Of a stretch of DNA of 64,000 bases, positions 32,602 through 41,160 are shown piece by piece. Position numbers and translations under genes: made by a program. Where the stretch lies: assembly GCA_050998755.1 (NCBI GenBank), contig JBPCPW010000013.1:1-64000 (forward strand). The letters are read 5' to 3'. Source of the stretch: JAXDLW01 sp050998755. Its GTDB lineage: Bacteria > Chloroflexota > Dormibacteria > DASZGP01. The notes beneath the pieces are model-generated. The model was not told the origin of the DNA, did not search any database, and worked only from the letters and a program-made list of their open reading frames with translations. Each line of letters starts with the position of its first letter. Position 1 is the stretch's first letter.

Positions 32602-34923
32602 TTAGAAGACCATCACGTAGGCGACACGGCCGATAAGAAGGCACGCTGCGCCGAGGAGAACCAGCAACAGCCAACCACCGCCGCGGGGCATGGCCGTCCC
32701 GGTTGCCGGAAGAGATGAGCGCGACTGCGCGTTCGAGTTCGGCGGCGCGGTTGCGTTCGCTTTCACTGCCAGGGTGGCCGGCCCCGGGGCCGCGCCCGCC
32801 AGCTGTGGGTAGACGTCGACGAAGTAGGTGGTGCCCGCCACTCCGCTCACGCGCATTCCCCGCGTGTCGATGCTCGGGGCGGACTGGACACGACCGTCGA
32901 AATCGATGAACTGGCCGTGTGCGCCGACCGGCATCGAGCCAAAGGCCTGGATGCCCGGCAGCGCGACCACGGTCCCCACCCCCGGCGCGAAGTCTGTCAC
33001 CCCCGCGGGGAGCACCCAGATCCCGACCGGGCCATCGGCGCCCTTTCGCGTGAAGGCGCCGCTGGGCATCAGGAACCTGCCGGCCATGATCTGCCCACCG
33101 GGTCCTCCCAACGTGTCGCCCAGGGCTGCGAGATGCTGGGCGACGAGGCCGGCAGCATCCGGGCCCAACGACTCGGATTCCAGCTTGTGGTACTGGTTGT
33201 GCTGGTCGTAGTCGGCCGTGGGGTCGCTCTGCGCCCGGGCGCCCGCCGGGCAGCCAGGGTCAACGTACACCGCCGGGTCGGAGAACCAACCCGGTGACGG
33301 AATCTCGTAGCCGACCAGGTCATCGCCCAGGCCCATCTCCAGCTTGTGGGCCGCGGCCGCGTGCCAGGCAGGCACCGGGGGCTGGGTGCGCCCCGGACAT
33401 GAAATCTGCTCGATGCCAAACGGGTGTCCCTCGATGAGCGCCGGATAGGCCTCGCCGGGGTTGACCAACATCTGCAGCTGCGGGCCCAGGTCCAGGAGGC
33501 CCACCTCGGTGAGGAAGCAGGTCCGGGGGACGTTACTGCTGTCAAGACACGGGGTGACCGAGGCGACGGTGCGGTGGGCAAACAGCCCGGCGCCGAAGGC
33601 GGCGACGAAAAGCTGGTTCTGCAGCGGCACAGCGAAGGTGTCGACCCTTGCGTTGATCGCATGTGGGGCGACATCGTCCAGGTTCCCGCTTAACGCCGAG
33701 GCGACGTCCGCGGCGATCCGCGCACCGGTGTGGGCCGGGAGGTCAAAGCAGCCCTCAGCACGGGGGACATGGTCGGTGAAGCCAGCGGCCGGGCACTCGT
33801 TGTCGGGGTTGGGCAAAGGGAAAGCGTGCGGATCCTCGATGCTGCCGTTGTCCCCCACCAGGAACATCGCCTGTCCCCCAAGCCGACTGGCGAGCGCGCC
33901 GGCGAAGACCCCTGGCCAGTCATCAGAAATGGCGCGGTTTACCCGCTTCAGCCGGTTGCCGTCATTTGGGTCGGGGGCCTGCGCCTGGTCGGGTGCATGC
34001 CCGACCTGCTGGTTGTGCGCCGCCCAGTTGAACAGCGTCTCGATATTGCCGCCGCCATCGGCGCGCACCAGTTGCAGCACGCGCGCCTTGCCGTCGGTTG
34101 CCTCCGGGGTGCCAAAGGCCGGTTGGCCGGGAGCGGGACTGCGGATCGCGTCGGTGGTCAGGAAGGTCTCGCTGAGACGAGCCCGCACGTCGGCGGGATA
34201 GAACTCGCCCACACGAATCTTTGCGGCGACCATCACACCCACCGCCTGCTTGCCCGCGGCCTCCGCTTGTTGGACCAGGAAGGAGATGTAGTAATCGTCG
34301 ACCCCCGAGTGAACCCCGGCCGAGCCGGTGCCGTTGTCCGGGGCGCCGTAGATGCCGATGGGGTCGGGTGAAGATTCATTGTGGGTCGAGCTGACGTAGA
34401 CCTGACTCACCAACGGCTGGGCGGCCCTGATGCCGTTGCGGATCCGCTGGTCGTCCTCCAACAGCAGGCCCTGGGCGGTGATCGACTCGATAACCACGGT
34501 CCGGGCGCCGTCAGAGATGGCCAGGGCGCGCGCGTAGATGGGGTCGTGTACCCACTCGGTGAGATGGTCCACGCCTCCCGAGCTGTACAGCCCATCCCAG
34601 CGACCGTTGTGGTCGGCGTCGCAGTAGAGGTCCTTGGTGTAATCGAACTGCCCGGTGCCCGCGCTGTCGATGTACGGCTCTTCGAAGTCGAATAGGCGCT
34701 TCCCGCTGAAGACGGTGGTGTCGCAACCCGGAAAGTCGCGGGCGTCGTCAGCAGGGTTATAGGGGGGCGGCGTGATGCTCACCGCGGCGGCGCCGGCAAG
34801 CCACGTCGAGGGGGCTGCCGCGGCCCCGGCCGGCGCGACGGCGGGCATCATCGAAGCACCGCCGATGACGACTAGCGAGAGCACGGCGCGGGTCCATCCA
34901 CGCCTCCTGCCCACCCCTGTCAA
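32602..34923 (-). CDS. Secreted ceramidase-like hydrolase with LPATG anchor
   Basis: A 773-residue exported protein. The N-terminus has a basic region and hydrophobic core (AVLSLVVIGGASMMPAVAPA) ending near AGAAA, a signal peptide. The following part resembles the N-terminal domain of neutral/alkaline non-lysosomal ceramidases: AAVSITPPPYNP, VYVSSTHNESSPDPIG, FNWAAHNQQVGH and FLVGDNGSIEDPH give the metal-site His/Asp pattern. The C-terminus has LPATG at 738-742, then a hydrophobic segment, the form of a sortase signal but with almost no basic tail. No sortase is in the window. The true substrate is uncertain. The next gene (subtilase) lies 8 bases upstream, so the pair is probably one operon. 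Confidence 0.72.
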   Translation of the reverse strand: MTGVGRRRGWTRAVLSLVVIGGASMMPAVAPAGAAAAPSTWLAGAAAVSITPPPYNPADDARDFPGCDTTVFSGKRLFDFEEPYIDSAGTGQFDYTKDLYCDADHNGRWDGLYSSGGVDHLTEWVHDPIYARALAISDGARTVVIESITAQGLLLEDDQRIRNGIRAAQPLVSQVYVSSTHNESSPDPIGIYGAPDNGTGSAGVHSGVDDYYISFLVQQAEAAGKQAVGVMVAAKIRVGEFYPADVRARLSETFLTTDAIRSPAPGQPAFGTPEATDGKARVLQLVRADGGGNIETLFNWAAHNQQVGHAPDQAQAPDPNDGNRLKRVNRAISDDWPGVFAGALASRLGGQAMFLVGDNGSIEDPHAFPLPNPDNECPAAGFTDHVPRAEGCFDLPAHTGARIAADVASALSGNLDDVAPHAINARVDTFAVPLQNQLFVAAFGAGLFAHRTVASVTPCLDSSNVPRTCFLTEVGLLDLGPQLQMLVNPGEAYPALIEGHPFGIEQISCPGRTQPPVPAWHAAAAHKLEMGLGDDLVGYEIPSPGWFSDPAVYVDPGCPAGARAQSDPTADYDQHNQYHKLESESLGPDAAGLVAQHLAALGDTLGGPGGQIMAGRFLMPSGAFTRKGADGPVGIWVLPAGVTDFAPGVGTVVALPGIQAFGSMPVGAHGQFIDFDGRVQSAPSIDTRGMRVSGVAGTTYFVDVYPQLAGAAPGPATLAVKANATAPPNSNAQSRSSLPATGTAMPRGGGWLLLVLLGAACLLIGRVAYVMVF

Positions 34924-34931
34924 ATGTCGCT

Positions 34932-37900
34932 CTAGATTCGTCTGTGGCCTGCCGCGGCGCGTGAGGGCCTCCGCGCTCGGATCGTGATCACCAGGGCGAC
35001 GGAGAGCAGCAGTAGGGAGAGGTCGATGGCCCGGCCGGCCCCGGTGGTGGTGGCGGGCAGCCCTCGGTCCGCCGCGGTGCAGGCGTTGTTAACCCTGGTG
35101 GAGGCCGGAGCCGCGGACGAGCTGCTCGGACTGGGGAAGTACGCCACGTTGCTGATCGCGCCCAGGTTACCGCCCCCGCGGGTCGCGTCGTTGGTGCCCT
35201 GGACCGCCACCCACACCGGGCCGTTGGCGGGGATGCCACCGATCGCCGCACCCTGCGGCCGGCAGGCCCCCACCGCGCCCGCGGCGCCCCCCGCGGCGGA
35301 CAGGGTCAATGATGACCCGCTGACCATTGTCGCCTGGGCCCACGTGGCGTCGGTGATGGGGCCGGTGGTCGAGTAGCGCACCTCGTAGCCCCTGGTGTCA
35401 CCACAGAAAAGGTCACCGTGCGGCGCGGTGAAGGTCAAATTCACCGTCCCGCCGTCGCGGCTCCCAGCGAGGTCTGAGACCGTTGCCGGCCGACCGGTCT
35501 TCGTCTCGTACTCGCTGCTGTTCCAGTTGTCGTGGCGCGCCTTGGGCCAGGAGGCCGGGGCGCACTGTCCGGCGGTCGTGTTCCACACGAAGAGGCGGCC
35601 GTCGCGTGTCAGCGACGCCACCCGCTTGTTGAGTGCGGTGCCGAAGGTGCCCACCACGGGTGTGTCCACGGTCCAGTCCCCGGTGTTCTTGTTCCAGCCG
35701 GGAACCTCGTTGCCGAACTGGTCGACGCCCCGCAGGTCGTTGCTGGCGCTGCCCTGGAGGATGGCCTGGGTGCCGTCGCCGGTGATGTCGGCGACTGACG
35801 GCCCGGCCAGGAACTGGAGGTCGTTCATGTAGTGCGGGAAACCGGCGTGGAACTGGGGCGAACAGGCAGCCCCGGCGCAGACCGGGGGCACCGTGCTGAG
35901 GCTCCAGGCGGTCACCTGATTCTGGGCATTGAACTGGTGGGCCGCGAGGATCACGTCGACCAGCTTGTTGACCCCGGCCGTCGGCGTCACCAGGACCGTG
36001 TCCCCCTTGCTGGTGAGGTCGCCGAAGACCACCAGGCCAAAGGCCGCCGCGGCCTCGGGGTCGTTGCTGTTGCCAGTGCCGCGCTGACCGGTTCCGCCCA
36101 GGGTGCGGTCGTGCATCCCGGGGTCCAGCGCGCCCAACCCCTGGCCGTAACAGGATTTGCCGTCGCTGCCGAAGATGTAGACCGGCCCGTTGTTCGCGGC
36201 CACTCCCACCTTTAACCCGGGGCTTGAGTTCTGCGGGCAGGACATGCTGATGAGCGCCGGGGGCGTATCGACCCCGGAGCCCACCGTGGGCAGGATCTCG
36301 GCCTGCAGGATGCCGACCTTGACCGGCCACCCCGGCACGTACGAGTTTGTCGCGACGGCGTCCGGGGGCTCGGCCGGGCAGGAAGCCACCCCGTGGCAGT
36401 AGCCATCACTGAAGACCGCGTAGGTTCGTCCGTTGGCCGGGCTAGCCACCGCGCCGACCGCCGCGGCAAGGGTCCCAGCGCTGTCTCCGGAGGCGTTGAA
36501 GCCGCCGTCCGCCGCGGCCCGGTACTCCTCGTTGCGGCCGATCACGATCTCCTTGTGGCCGTCGCCCAGAAGATCGCCGATCGATGCGCCGGAGACGATC
36601 TTGCTGCCGTAGAGCGCGCCGGAATCAGGCTTCAATGTCACCTTGTGCGTGCCCGGGGCGATGCCGGCGATCTTGTCGGCGGAGCCCAACAGCAGCGGGA
36701 ATCCGGGCTTGCGCGAGCCATCTGAGCGCCAGACATAGAGGTGGCGATCCATGGAGCCGTCGATGATCTCGAGCTTGCCGTCGCCATTGAGGTCGGCCAG
36801 CGCGGGGGAGCCGAAGAAGCCGAAGTGGACACGATTGTCGACGTCGCGGTTGAATGCTCCGGGAACACCCTGGCGGGAGTAGCGGTAGTCGATGTGGACC
36901 GGGAAATTGGGTCGCACACACGGCGCCGTCCTGCCGATGCCTGCGCAGTAGGCCGCGGAGGCCTCGTAGACGTAGACGTACCCGGCGTTGTCGGCCGCCA
37001 CCACCTGCAGGCGCCCGGTGCGGTCGAGGTCGCCCACAGCCACCGCACGGAACACCGCCGCGTAGCTCTTCGCTGCCACCGGCCCCAGTACCGGGTCCCT
37101 GAACGCCGGTTCGCGCGCGCGCGAGTTGCAGGTGGTGCTGTCGGGCAGGTCGCTGGCACACAGCGGGGTGGTGTGCACGGGCCAGCCCGGCAACTCGGTG
37201 CCGTCTGAGCGCAGGGCGTGGATCAGCCCCGACGAGCTGCCGAAGATGAGCTCATTCTGGTTGTCCCCAAGCAGGTCAGCCAGCACCGGCTCGCTGCCGC
37301 CGTCGCTGTTGTATTTCTTGGGGAAGCCCGGTACCGCTGTCCCATTCGCCCCCACGCTGTCGTCGTGGTGATGCTGCAGCGACTTGCGGTCCTCGCCGAC
37401 GTGGACGTTTGCCAGGGGCTGGCCCTGGGCATCCAGCGCGGTGACCTGCAGCCGCAGCGTGAAGGTGAACTGATCCCATTGGTTCTTGCCCGGCGTGGTG
37501 CTGTACGGCGGCAGCAACCAGTCGGTCTGGTCGCCGTTGGGGTTGGCCAGTGGATGGGCCACGGCGTAGGTGGCGGGGTTGTAGTTGGCAAAGGCCTGGT
37601 CCAGCTGCTCCCGGGTGAGGGTCGCCAGCTTGCCGCTGATCGGCGCGGTCTGCACCCCCGGGTGGGTCACCGGGATGTCGATGGCGTGGAAGTCCTGCTC
37701 GTGCGGCTGTACGCCGTAGGCGACCTGGACGGTGTATCGGTAGCGGCCGCCGGGGGCCCGGCCTGCGGCCACCCGCCCGGTGACATCGAACGAGGGCACC
37801 GTGGTGTCCAGGTTCTCGAACCACGCCGGCGTCTCGATGCTGGCCTCGGGCGGAATCCGCCCGCTCAGGACGGTGCGCACCTGGCAGTTGGCGTTGACCC

Positions 37901-39659
37901 GGCCATAGCCGAAGTACTGGGACCAGCCGCCGATGGAGCGGTAGCGCTCGCCGGCGTTGGTGGTGCCGTAATTGTTGGGCAGGCCGGGACCATCGGGTGC
38001 GCCCGGCGCGCCCAGGGGAACGTTGGCGCAGGGTGAGGTGGCGTCGGCCGGGCTGTCGGCCCGGGTCACGGGCGGCGAGCTGTCCTCAAAATCGATGTTG
38101 TCTGCCGATGCGACGACAACTTGTTTGACCTCCTCAGGGGAGATGTCGACGCCATCCGGGTGGAGGGGCGTTGGGGGCGCGTACTGCGCCATCAGCCCCT
38201 GCTTGACCATGTTGCGCGCCACCGCGTAGATCAGCCCTACCTGCCCGGCCTCTTTGCCCACGGCCTCCGAGCTGCAGGAGGCGCTCTCGACCGAGGCGAT
38301 GATGTGGCCCCCGTAGTTGGTACAGCCATTCAGCAGGAGATAAGTGCGACCCGGGCTCGGTCCGACGTTGGGCAGGCCCCCGAACTGAGACGGCAGCTGG
38401 CTGTCGGCCTCGTTCTTGCGCACGGAGTTGACCACGATGGCGTGGTTCTCGGTGGCACCCGGCTGGTTGTGGTGCCCAGCCTCCTCATCGGCGGCGCTGG
38501 CGACGAAGGTAACGCCATTGCGGTACGCGTAGTCGATTGAGGCCTGGGTCAGGTCTGAGCTGTTGAGCGTCCCCAGCGCCGACTGGATGATGTTGACCTG
38601 GTTGTCCACCCCGTACATCACCGCCTGGTTGAACTCGTTGACGTCGGCGATGAAGGAGTCGCCCACCTTCAGCGGCAGGACCATACAGCTGGGGCAGGTG
38701 CCGATGTCACCCCCGTTGTTGGCCTCCGAGTTGGAGTCACGGGCCTCCCCGCTGCCGTGACCATAGTGGGGCTCGTCGTAGGGATCGTTGGTCCGCTCCA
38801 TGAAGTTCCAGCCGGCGATATCGTGGGGGAACCCGTTGCCGTCGTTGTCGGCGTTCTCGGCGCCGTTGGAGCACACCCTGCGGCCCTGTGAGTCGACGCC
38901 GGTGAAGCTCCCGACCTGCTGCATTGGAGGGAGCGTAGCGTCGTAGCACGAGAACACCTCGATCAGGTCCTCGGGCGTGAGCAGGTTCTTGGTGGGATCT
39001 GTGCTACCGCAACAGAAATGGGTGTGGGCGGGCGCGTTGACGCGGGGATCGGCAGCGTAGTCGCTGACATTGACGACCCCGTCACCGTTCACGTCGTAGC
39101 AGTCGGTAGAGCCGCGGGCCGCGGTCGGGAACCCGGGCGAGGCCAGCTTCTGGTTGCGCGGAGGCAGGCGGGACGGGTCGCAGCCAGGGTACAGGCTGCC
39201 GTCCGCGCGCAGTGGCGGGGGCAGCTCAGCCCAGTTCAACCAGACCTTGTTGCGAAGGTCGTTCATCTTGTCGAACTCGTTCCAGATGATCCCGGAATCC
39301 AGCACCGCGATGTGGATGTCCGGCCTGCCGGTGCTGACGTTGAGCGCCTTGTCGACGCTCCCGCCCATGACGCCACCCAGCTCCTGTGCGGAGCGCGGCG
39401 GAAAGCCCGCCGTCGGGTCGACCTGGCTGCTCACGTGCCAGTCGTCGCAAGCGAAGTCGTTGGGGTTCTGGTTCGGCAGCGCAATGGGGCAGACCACGTG
39501 GGCCCGCAGGTACTTCTCGTACGCGTACGGGTCGTTGGTTCCGTGACCCGGGAATGGCATCTCCGCCAGCGCGCCCAGTGGCGCGATCAGCACGCCCACA
39601 CACGCAATCAACGCCGTCAGCGCGGCCCGAACCCCTGCCCTCTCCCGCCTACGTTGCAA
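34932..39659 (-). CDS. Secreted subtilase with FG-GAP repeats and C-terminal anchor
   Basis: A 1575-residue cell-surface serine protease of the S8 family. The signal peptide is residues 1-32. Catalytic residues appear to be Asp121 in IAVLDSGI, His301 in YGHGSGEA and Ser464 in CSSEAVGKEAG. The oxyanion Asn is not evident: the usual GN region reads ASAADEEAG. The Ser motif is divergent (CSSEA for GTSMA). A Ca-binding stretch DVNGDGVVNVSDYA lies in a long insert before His301. Residues about 780-1400 hold FG-GAP/VCBS-like repeats (for example ADLLGDNQNELIFGSSSGLI and LADLNGDGKLEIIDG). The end has LPATTTG, a hydrophobic helix and RARRPSR, an anchor of LPxTG-like form. Activity is not certain given the altered motifs. 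Confidence 0.82.
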   Translation of the reverse strand: MQRRRERAGVRAALTALIACVGVLIAPLGALAEMPFPGHGTNDPYAYEKYLRAHVVCPIALPNQNPNDFACDDWHVSSQVDPTAGFPPRSAQELGGVMGGSVDKALNVSTGRPDIHIAVLDSGIIWNEFDKMNDLRNKVWLNWAELPPPLRADGSLYPGCDPSRLPPRNQKLASPGFPTAARGSTDCYDVNGDGVVNVSDYAADPRVNAPAHTHFCCGSTDPTKNLLTPEDLIEVFSCYDATLPPMQQVGSFTGVDSQGRRVCSNGAENADNDGNGFPHDIAGWNFMERTNDPYDEPHYGHGSGEARDSNSEANNGGDIGTCPSCMVLPLKVGDSFIADVNEFNQAVMYGVDNQVNIIQSALGTLNSSDLTQASIDYAYRNGVTFVASAADEEAGHHNQPGATENHAIVVNSVRKNEADSQLPSQFGGLPNVGPSPGRTYLLLNGCTNYGGHIIASVESASCSSEAVGKEAGQVGLIYAVARNMVKQGLMAQYAPPTPLHPDGVDISPEEVKQVVVASADNIDFEDSSPPVTRADSPADATSPCANVPLGAPGAPDGPGLPNNYGTTNAGERYRSIGGWSQYFGYGRVNANCQVRTVLSGRIPPEASIETPAWFENLDTTVPSFDVTGRVAAGRAPGGRYRYTVQVAYGVQPHEQDFHAIDIPVTHPGVQTAPISGKLATLTREQLDQAFANYNPATYAVAHPLANPNGDQTDWLLPPYSTTPGKNQWDQFTFTLRLQVTALDAQGQPLANVHVGEDRKSLQHHHDDSVGANGTAVPGFPKKYNSDGGSEPVLADLLGDNQNELIFGSSSGLIHALRSDGTELPGWPVHTTPLCASDLPDSTTCNSRAREPAFRDPVLGPVAAKSYAAVFRAVAVGDLDRTGRLQVVAADNAGYVYVYEASAAYCAGIGRTAPCVRPNFPVHIDYRYSRQGVPGAFNRDVDNRVHFGFFGSPALADLNGDGKLEIIDGSMDRHLYVWRSDGSRKPGFPLLLGSADKIAGIAPGTHKVTLKPDSGALYGSKIVSGASIGDLLGDGHKEIVIGRNEEYRAAADGGFNASGDSAGTLAAAVGAVASPANGRTYAVFSDGYCHGVASCPAEPPDAVATNSYVPGWPVKVGILQAEILPTVGSGVDTPPALISMSCPQNSSPGLKVGVAANNGPVYIFGSDGKSCYGQGLGALDPGMHDRTLGGTGQRGTGNSNDPEAAAAFGLVVFGDLTSKGDTVLVTPTAGVNKLVDVILAAHQFNAQNQVTAWSLSTVPPVCAGAACSPQFHAGFPHYMNDLQFLAGPSVADITGDGTQAILQGSASNDLRGVDQFGNEVPGWNKNTGDWTVDTPVVGTFGTALNKRVASLTRDGRLFVWNTTAGQCAPASWPKARHDNWNSSEYETKTGRPATVSDLAGSRDGGTVNLTFTAPHGDLFCGDTRGYEVRYSTTGPITDATWAQATMVSGSSLTLSAAGGAAGAVGACRPQGAAIGGIPANGPVWVAVQGTNDATRGGGNLGAISNVAYFPSPSSSSAAPASTRVNNACTAADRGLPATTTGAGRAIDLSLLLLSVALVITIRARRPSRAAAGHRRI

Positions 39660-39767
39660 GTTCCGGCGAATCTACCTCCGCGCCCCCAGCTGAGTCAATC
39701 CGGAGGCTGTGCGCGGGCCTTGGGGTGGTACTGACACCCACCCCGTCGTGGTGCAGCGCCCCCGGCT
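39660..39767. promoter_or_regulatory. Divergent gap, subtilase operon versus histidine kinase
   Basis: This 108-base region must hold the promoter of the secreted-protein operon on the minus strand. I see no clear -10/-35 pair. Confidence 0.35.
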
Positions 39768-41027
39768 ATGTCTGGCCTGCATGTCGCCATTGTGGTAGGG
39801 GTGGGAACCCTGGTGGGCAGCGGGCGTCAGGCCAATCTCCTGCTGTCGATCGTCGCCACCGCCGTCGTCGCGGTCGGGTTCCAGCCCGCCCGCGGGCGGC
39901 TGGAGAAGCTGGCCAACCGCCTGGTTTACGGGAAGCGCGCGTCGCCGTATGAGGTGCTGTCGGAGTTCTCAGGACGCCTCGCCGAGACGTTCGGTGCCGG
40001 CGATGTCCTGGCGCGCATGGCGCGCATCCTCGCCGAGGGAACCGGCGCTGTGCGGACCGATGTGTGGCTCCGTTACGGCGGCGAGCTGCGCCTCGAAGCC
40101 TCGTACCCCGACAGAGGGGCGGAGGGTGAGGCCGACGAGCGCCGTCTCCACCTCGTCGGTCAGATCCTCCCGCCCATCGCCGGCGCCGGCCGGGTCGTCC
40201 CGGTGCGCGACCGGGGCGAGCTGCTCGGGGCCCTCGCAGTGACCAAACGAGCCGGCGAGTCCCTGACACCGCTTGAGGAAAAGCTGCTCGAGGACCTTGC
40301 CCGGCCGGCCGGCCTGGTGCTGCGGAACGTCGGCCTCACCGCCGACCTGCAGGCCCGGCTGGTCGAGCTGCGTGAGTCACGCAAGCGCCTGGTGGCCGCC
40401 CAGGACCTGGAGCGCCGGCGCCTCGAACGCAACCTGCACGACGGAGCGCAGCAACACCTCGTGGCTCTGAAGGTGAAGCTGGGGCTCATGGCGATGCTCC
40501 TGAAGCGCGACCCCGACCGGGTCCCGGAAACACTCGAGCAGCTGATGGTCGATGCCGACGAGGCCCTCCAGACCCTGCGCGACCTGGCCCGCGGGATATA
40601 CCCGCCGCTGCTCGCGGAGAAGGGGCTCGAAGCGGCACTGGTGGCACATGTGCGCAAGGTGTCGGTGCCCGTCGAGGTCGCCGCCGGCGGGCTCGCGCGC
40701 TATCCGCAGGAGGTTGAGGCCGCGGTCTACTTCTGCGTGTTGGAGGCACTGCAGAACGTCACCAAATACGCCGCGGCAACGAGCGCAACGCTGAACCTCT
40801 CGACGGCCGGTGACGACCTGGTCTTTGCCGTGGCGGACGATGGCGCGGGATTCGACCCCGCGACCACCCCGCGGGGGGCCGGCCTAGCCAACATGGTCGA
40901 CCGCATCGATGCGCTTGGCGGCACCGTCGAGGTCTTCAGCCGCCCGGGCGAGGGGTGCCGGGTTAGCGGACGGATCCCGGTGTCTGCGGTTGTCATCGCG
41001 ACGCCGGGGGTCGAAGAGAGTGCCTGA
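39768..41027 (+). CDS. GAF-type sensor histidine kinase (HisKA_3), N-terminally short
   Basis: A 419-residue kinase. It begins within the last membrane segment of the usual family architecture (VGVGTLVGSGRQANLLLSIV, then VVAVGFQPARGRLEKLANRL), followed by a GAF domain (about 60-190), the NarL-type HisKA_3 motif RNLHDGAQQHLVALK with His224, and an ATPase domain with VLEALQNVTKYAA and FAVADDGAGFDP. Relatives of this type usually have a further 250-300 residues with several membrane helices before this point; none are present here, so the gene looks 5-prime truncated. A response regulator of the LuxR class would be expected beside it and is absent. Confidence 0.8.
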   Translation: MSGLHVAIVVGVGTLVGSGRQANLLLSIVATAVVAVGFQPARGRLEKLANRLVYGKRASPYEVLSEFSGRLAETFGAGDVLARMARILAEGTGAVRTDVWLRYGGELRLEASYPDRGAEGEADERRLHLVGQILPPIAGAGRVVPVRDRGELLGALAVTKRAGESLTPLEEKLLEDLARPAGLVLRNVGLTADLQARLVELRESRKRLVAAQDLERRRLERNLHDGAQQHLVALKVKLGLMAMLLKRDPDRVPETLEQLMVDADEALQTLRDLARGIYPPLLAEKGLEAALVAHVRKVSVPVEVAAGGLARYPQEVEAAVYFCVLEALQNVTKYAAATSATLNLSTAGDDLVFAVADDGAGFDPATTPRGAGLANMVDRIDALGGTVEVFSRPGEGCRVSGRIPVSAVVIATPGVEESA

Positions 41028-41040
41028 CCGCAACCAGCAA

Positions 41041-41133
41041 TCGCCGGTGCTCCAGGAAGCCAGGCTCGACCGCATTTGAGGTGAGGTCAAGCGCCCGGGC
41101 ATAGGCCTCCGCGGCATCGACATCCTGCCACGC
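41041..41133 (-). pseudogene. Possible fragment of a sigma-factor-like C-terminus
   Basis: On the minus strand the sequence reads AWQDVDAAEAYARALDLTSN then AVEPGFLEHRR. This resembles the tail of DUF6596-type ECF sigma factors, which end in a repeat like AxxAYxRALxLTxNxxERxFLxxR. Only about 30 residues are recognisable, in a longer shadow frame with no matching gene. It is a guess at a gene remnant in a region with other truncated genes. Confidence 0.35.
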
Positions 41134-41160
41134 CGGGCTTCGCGCGGTCATCATCTGCGC

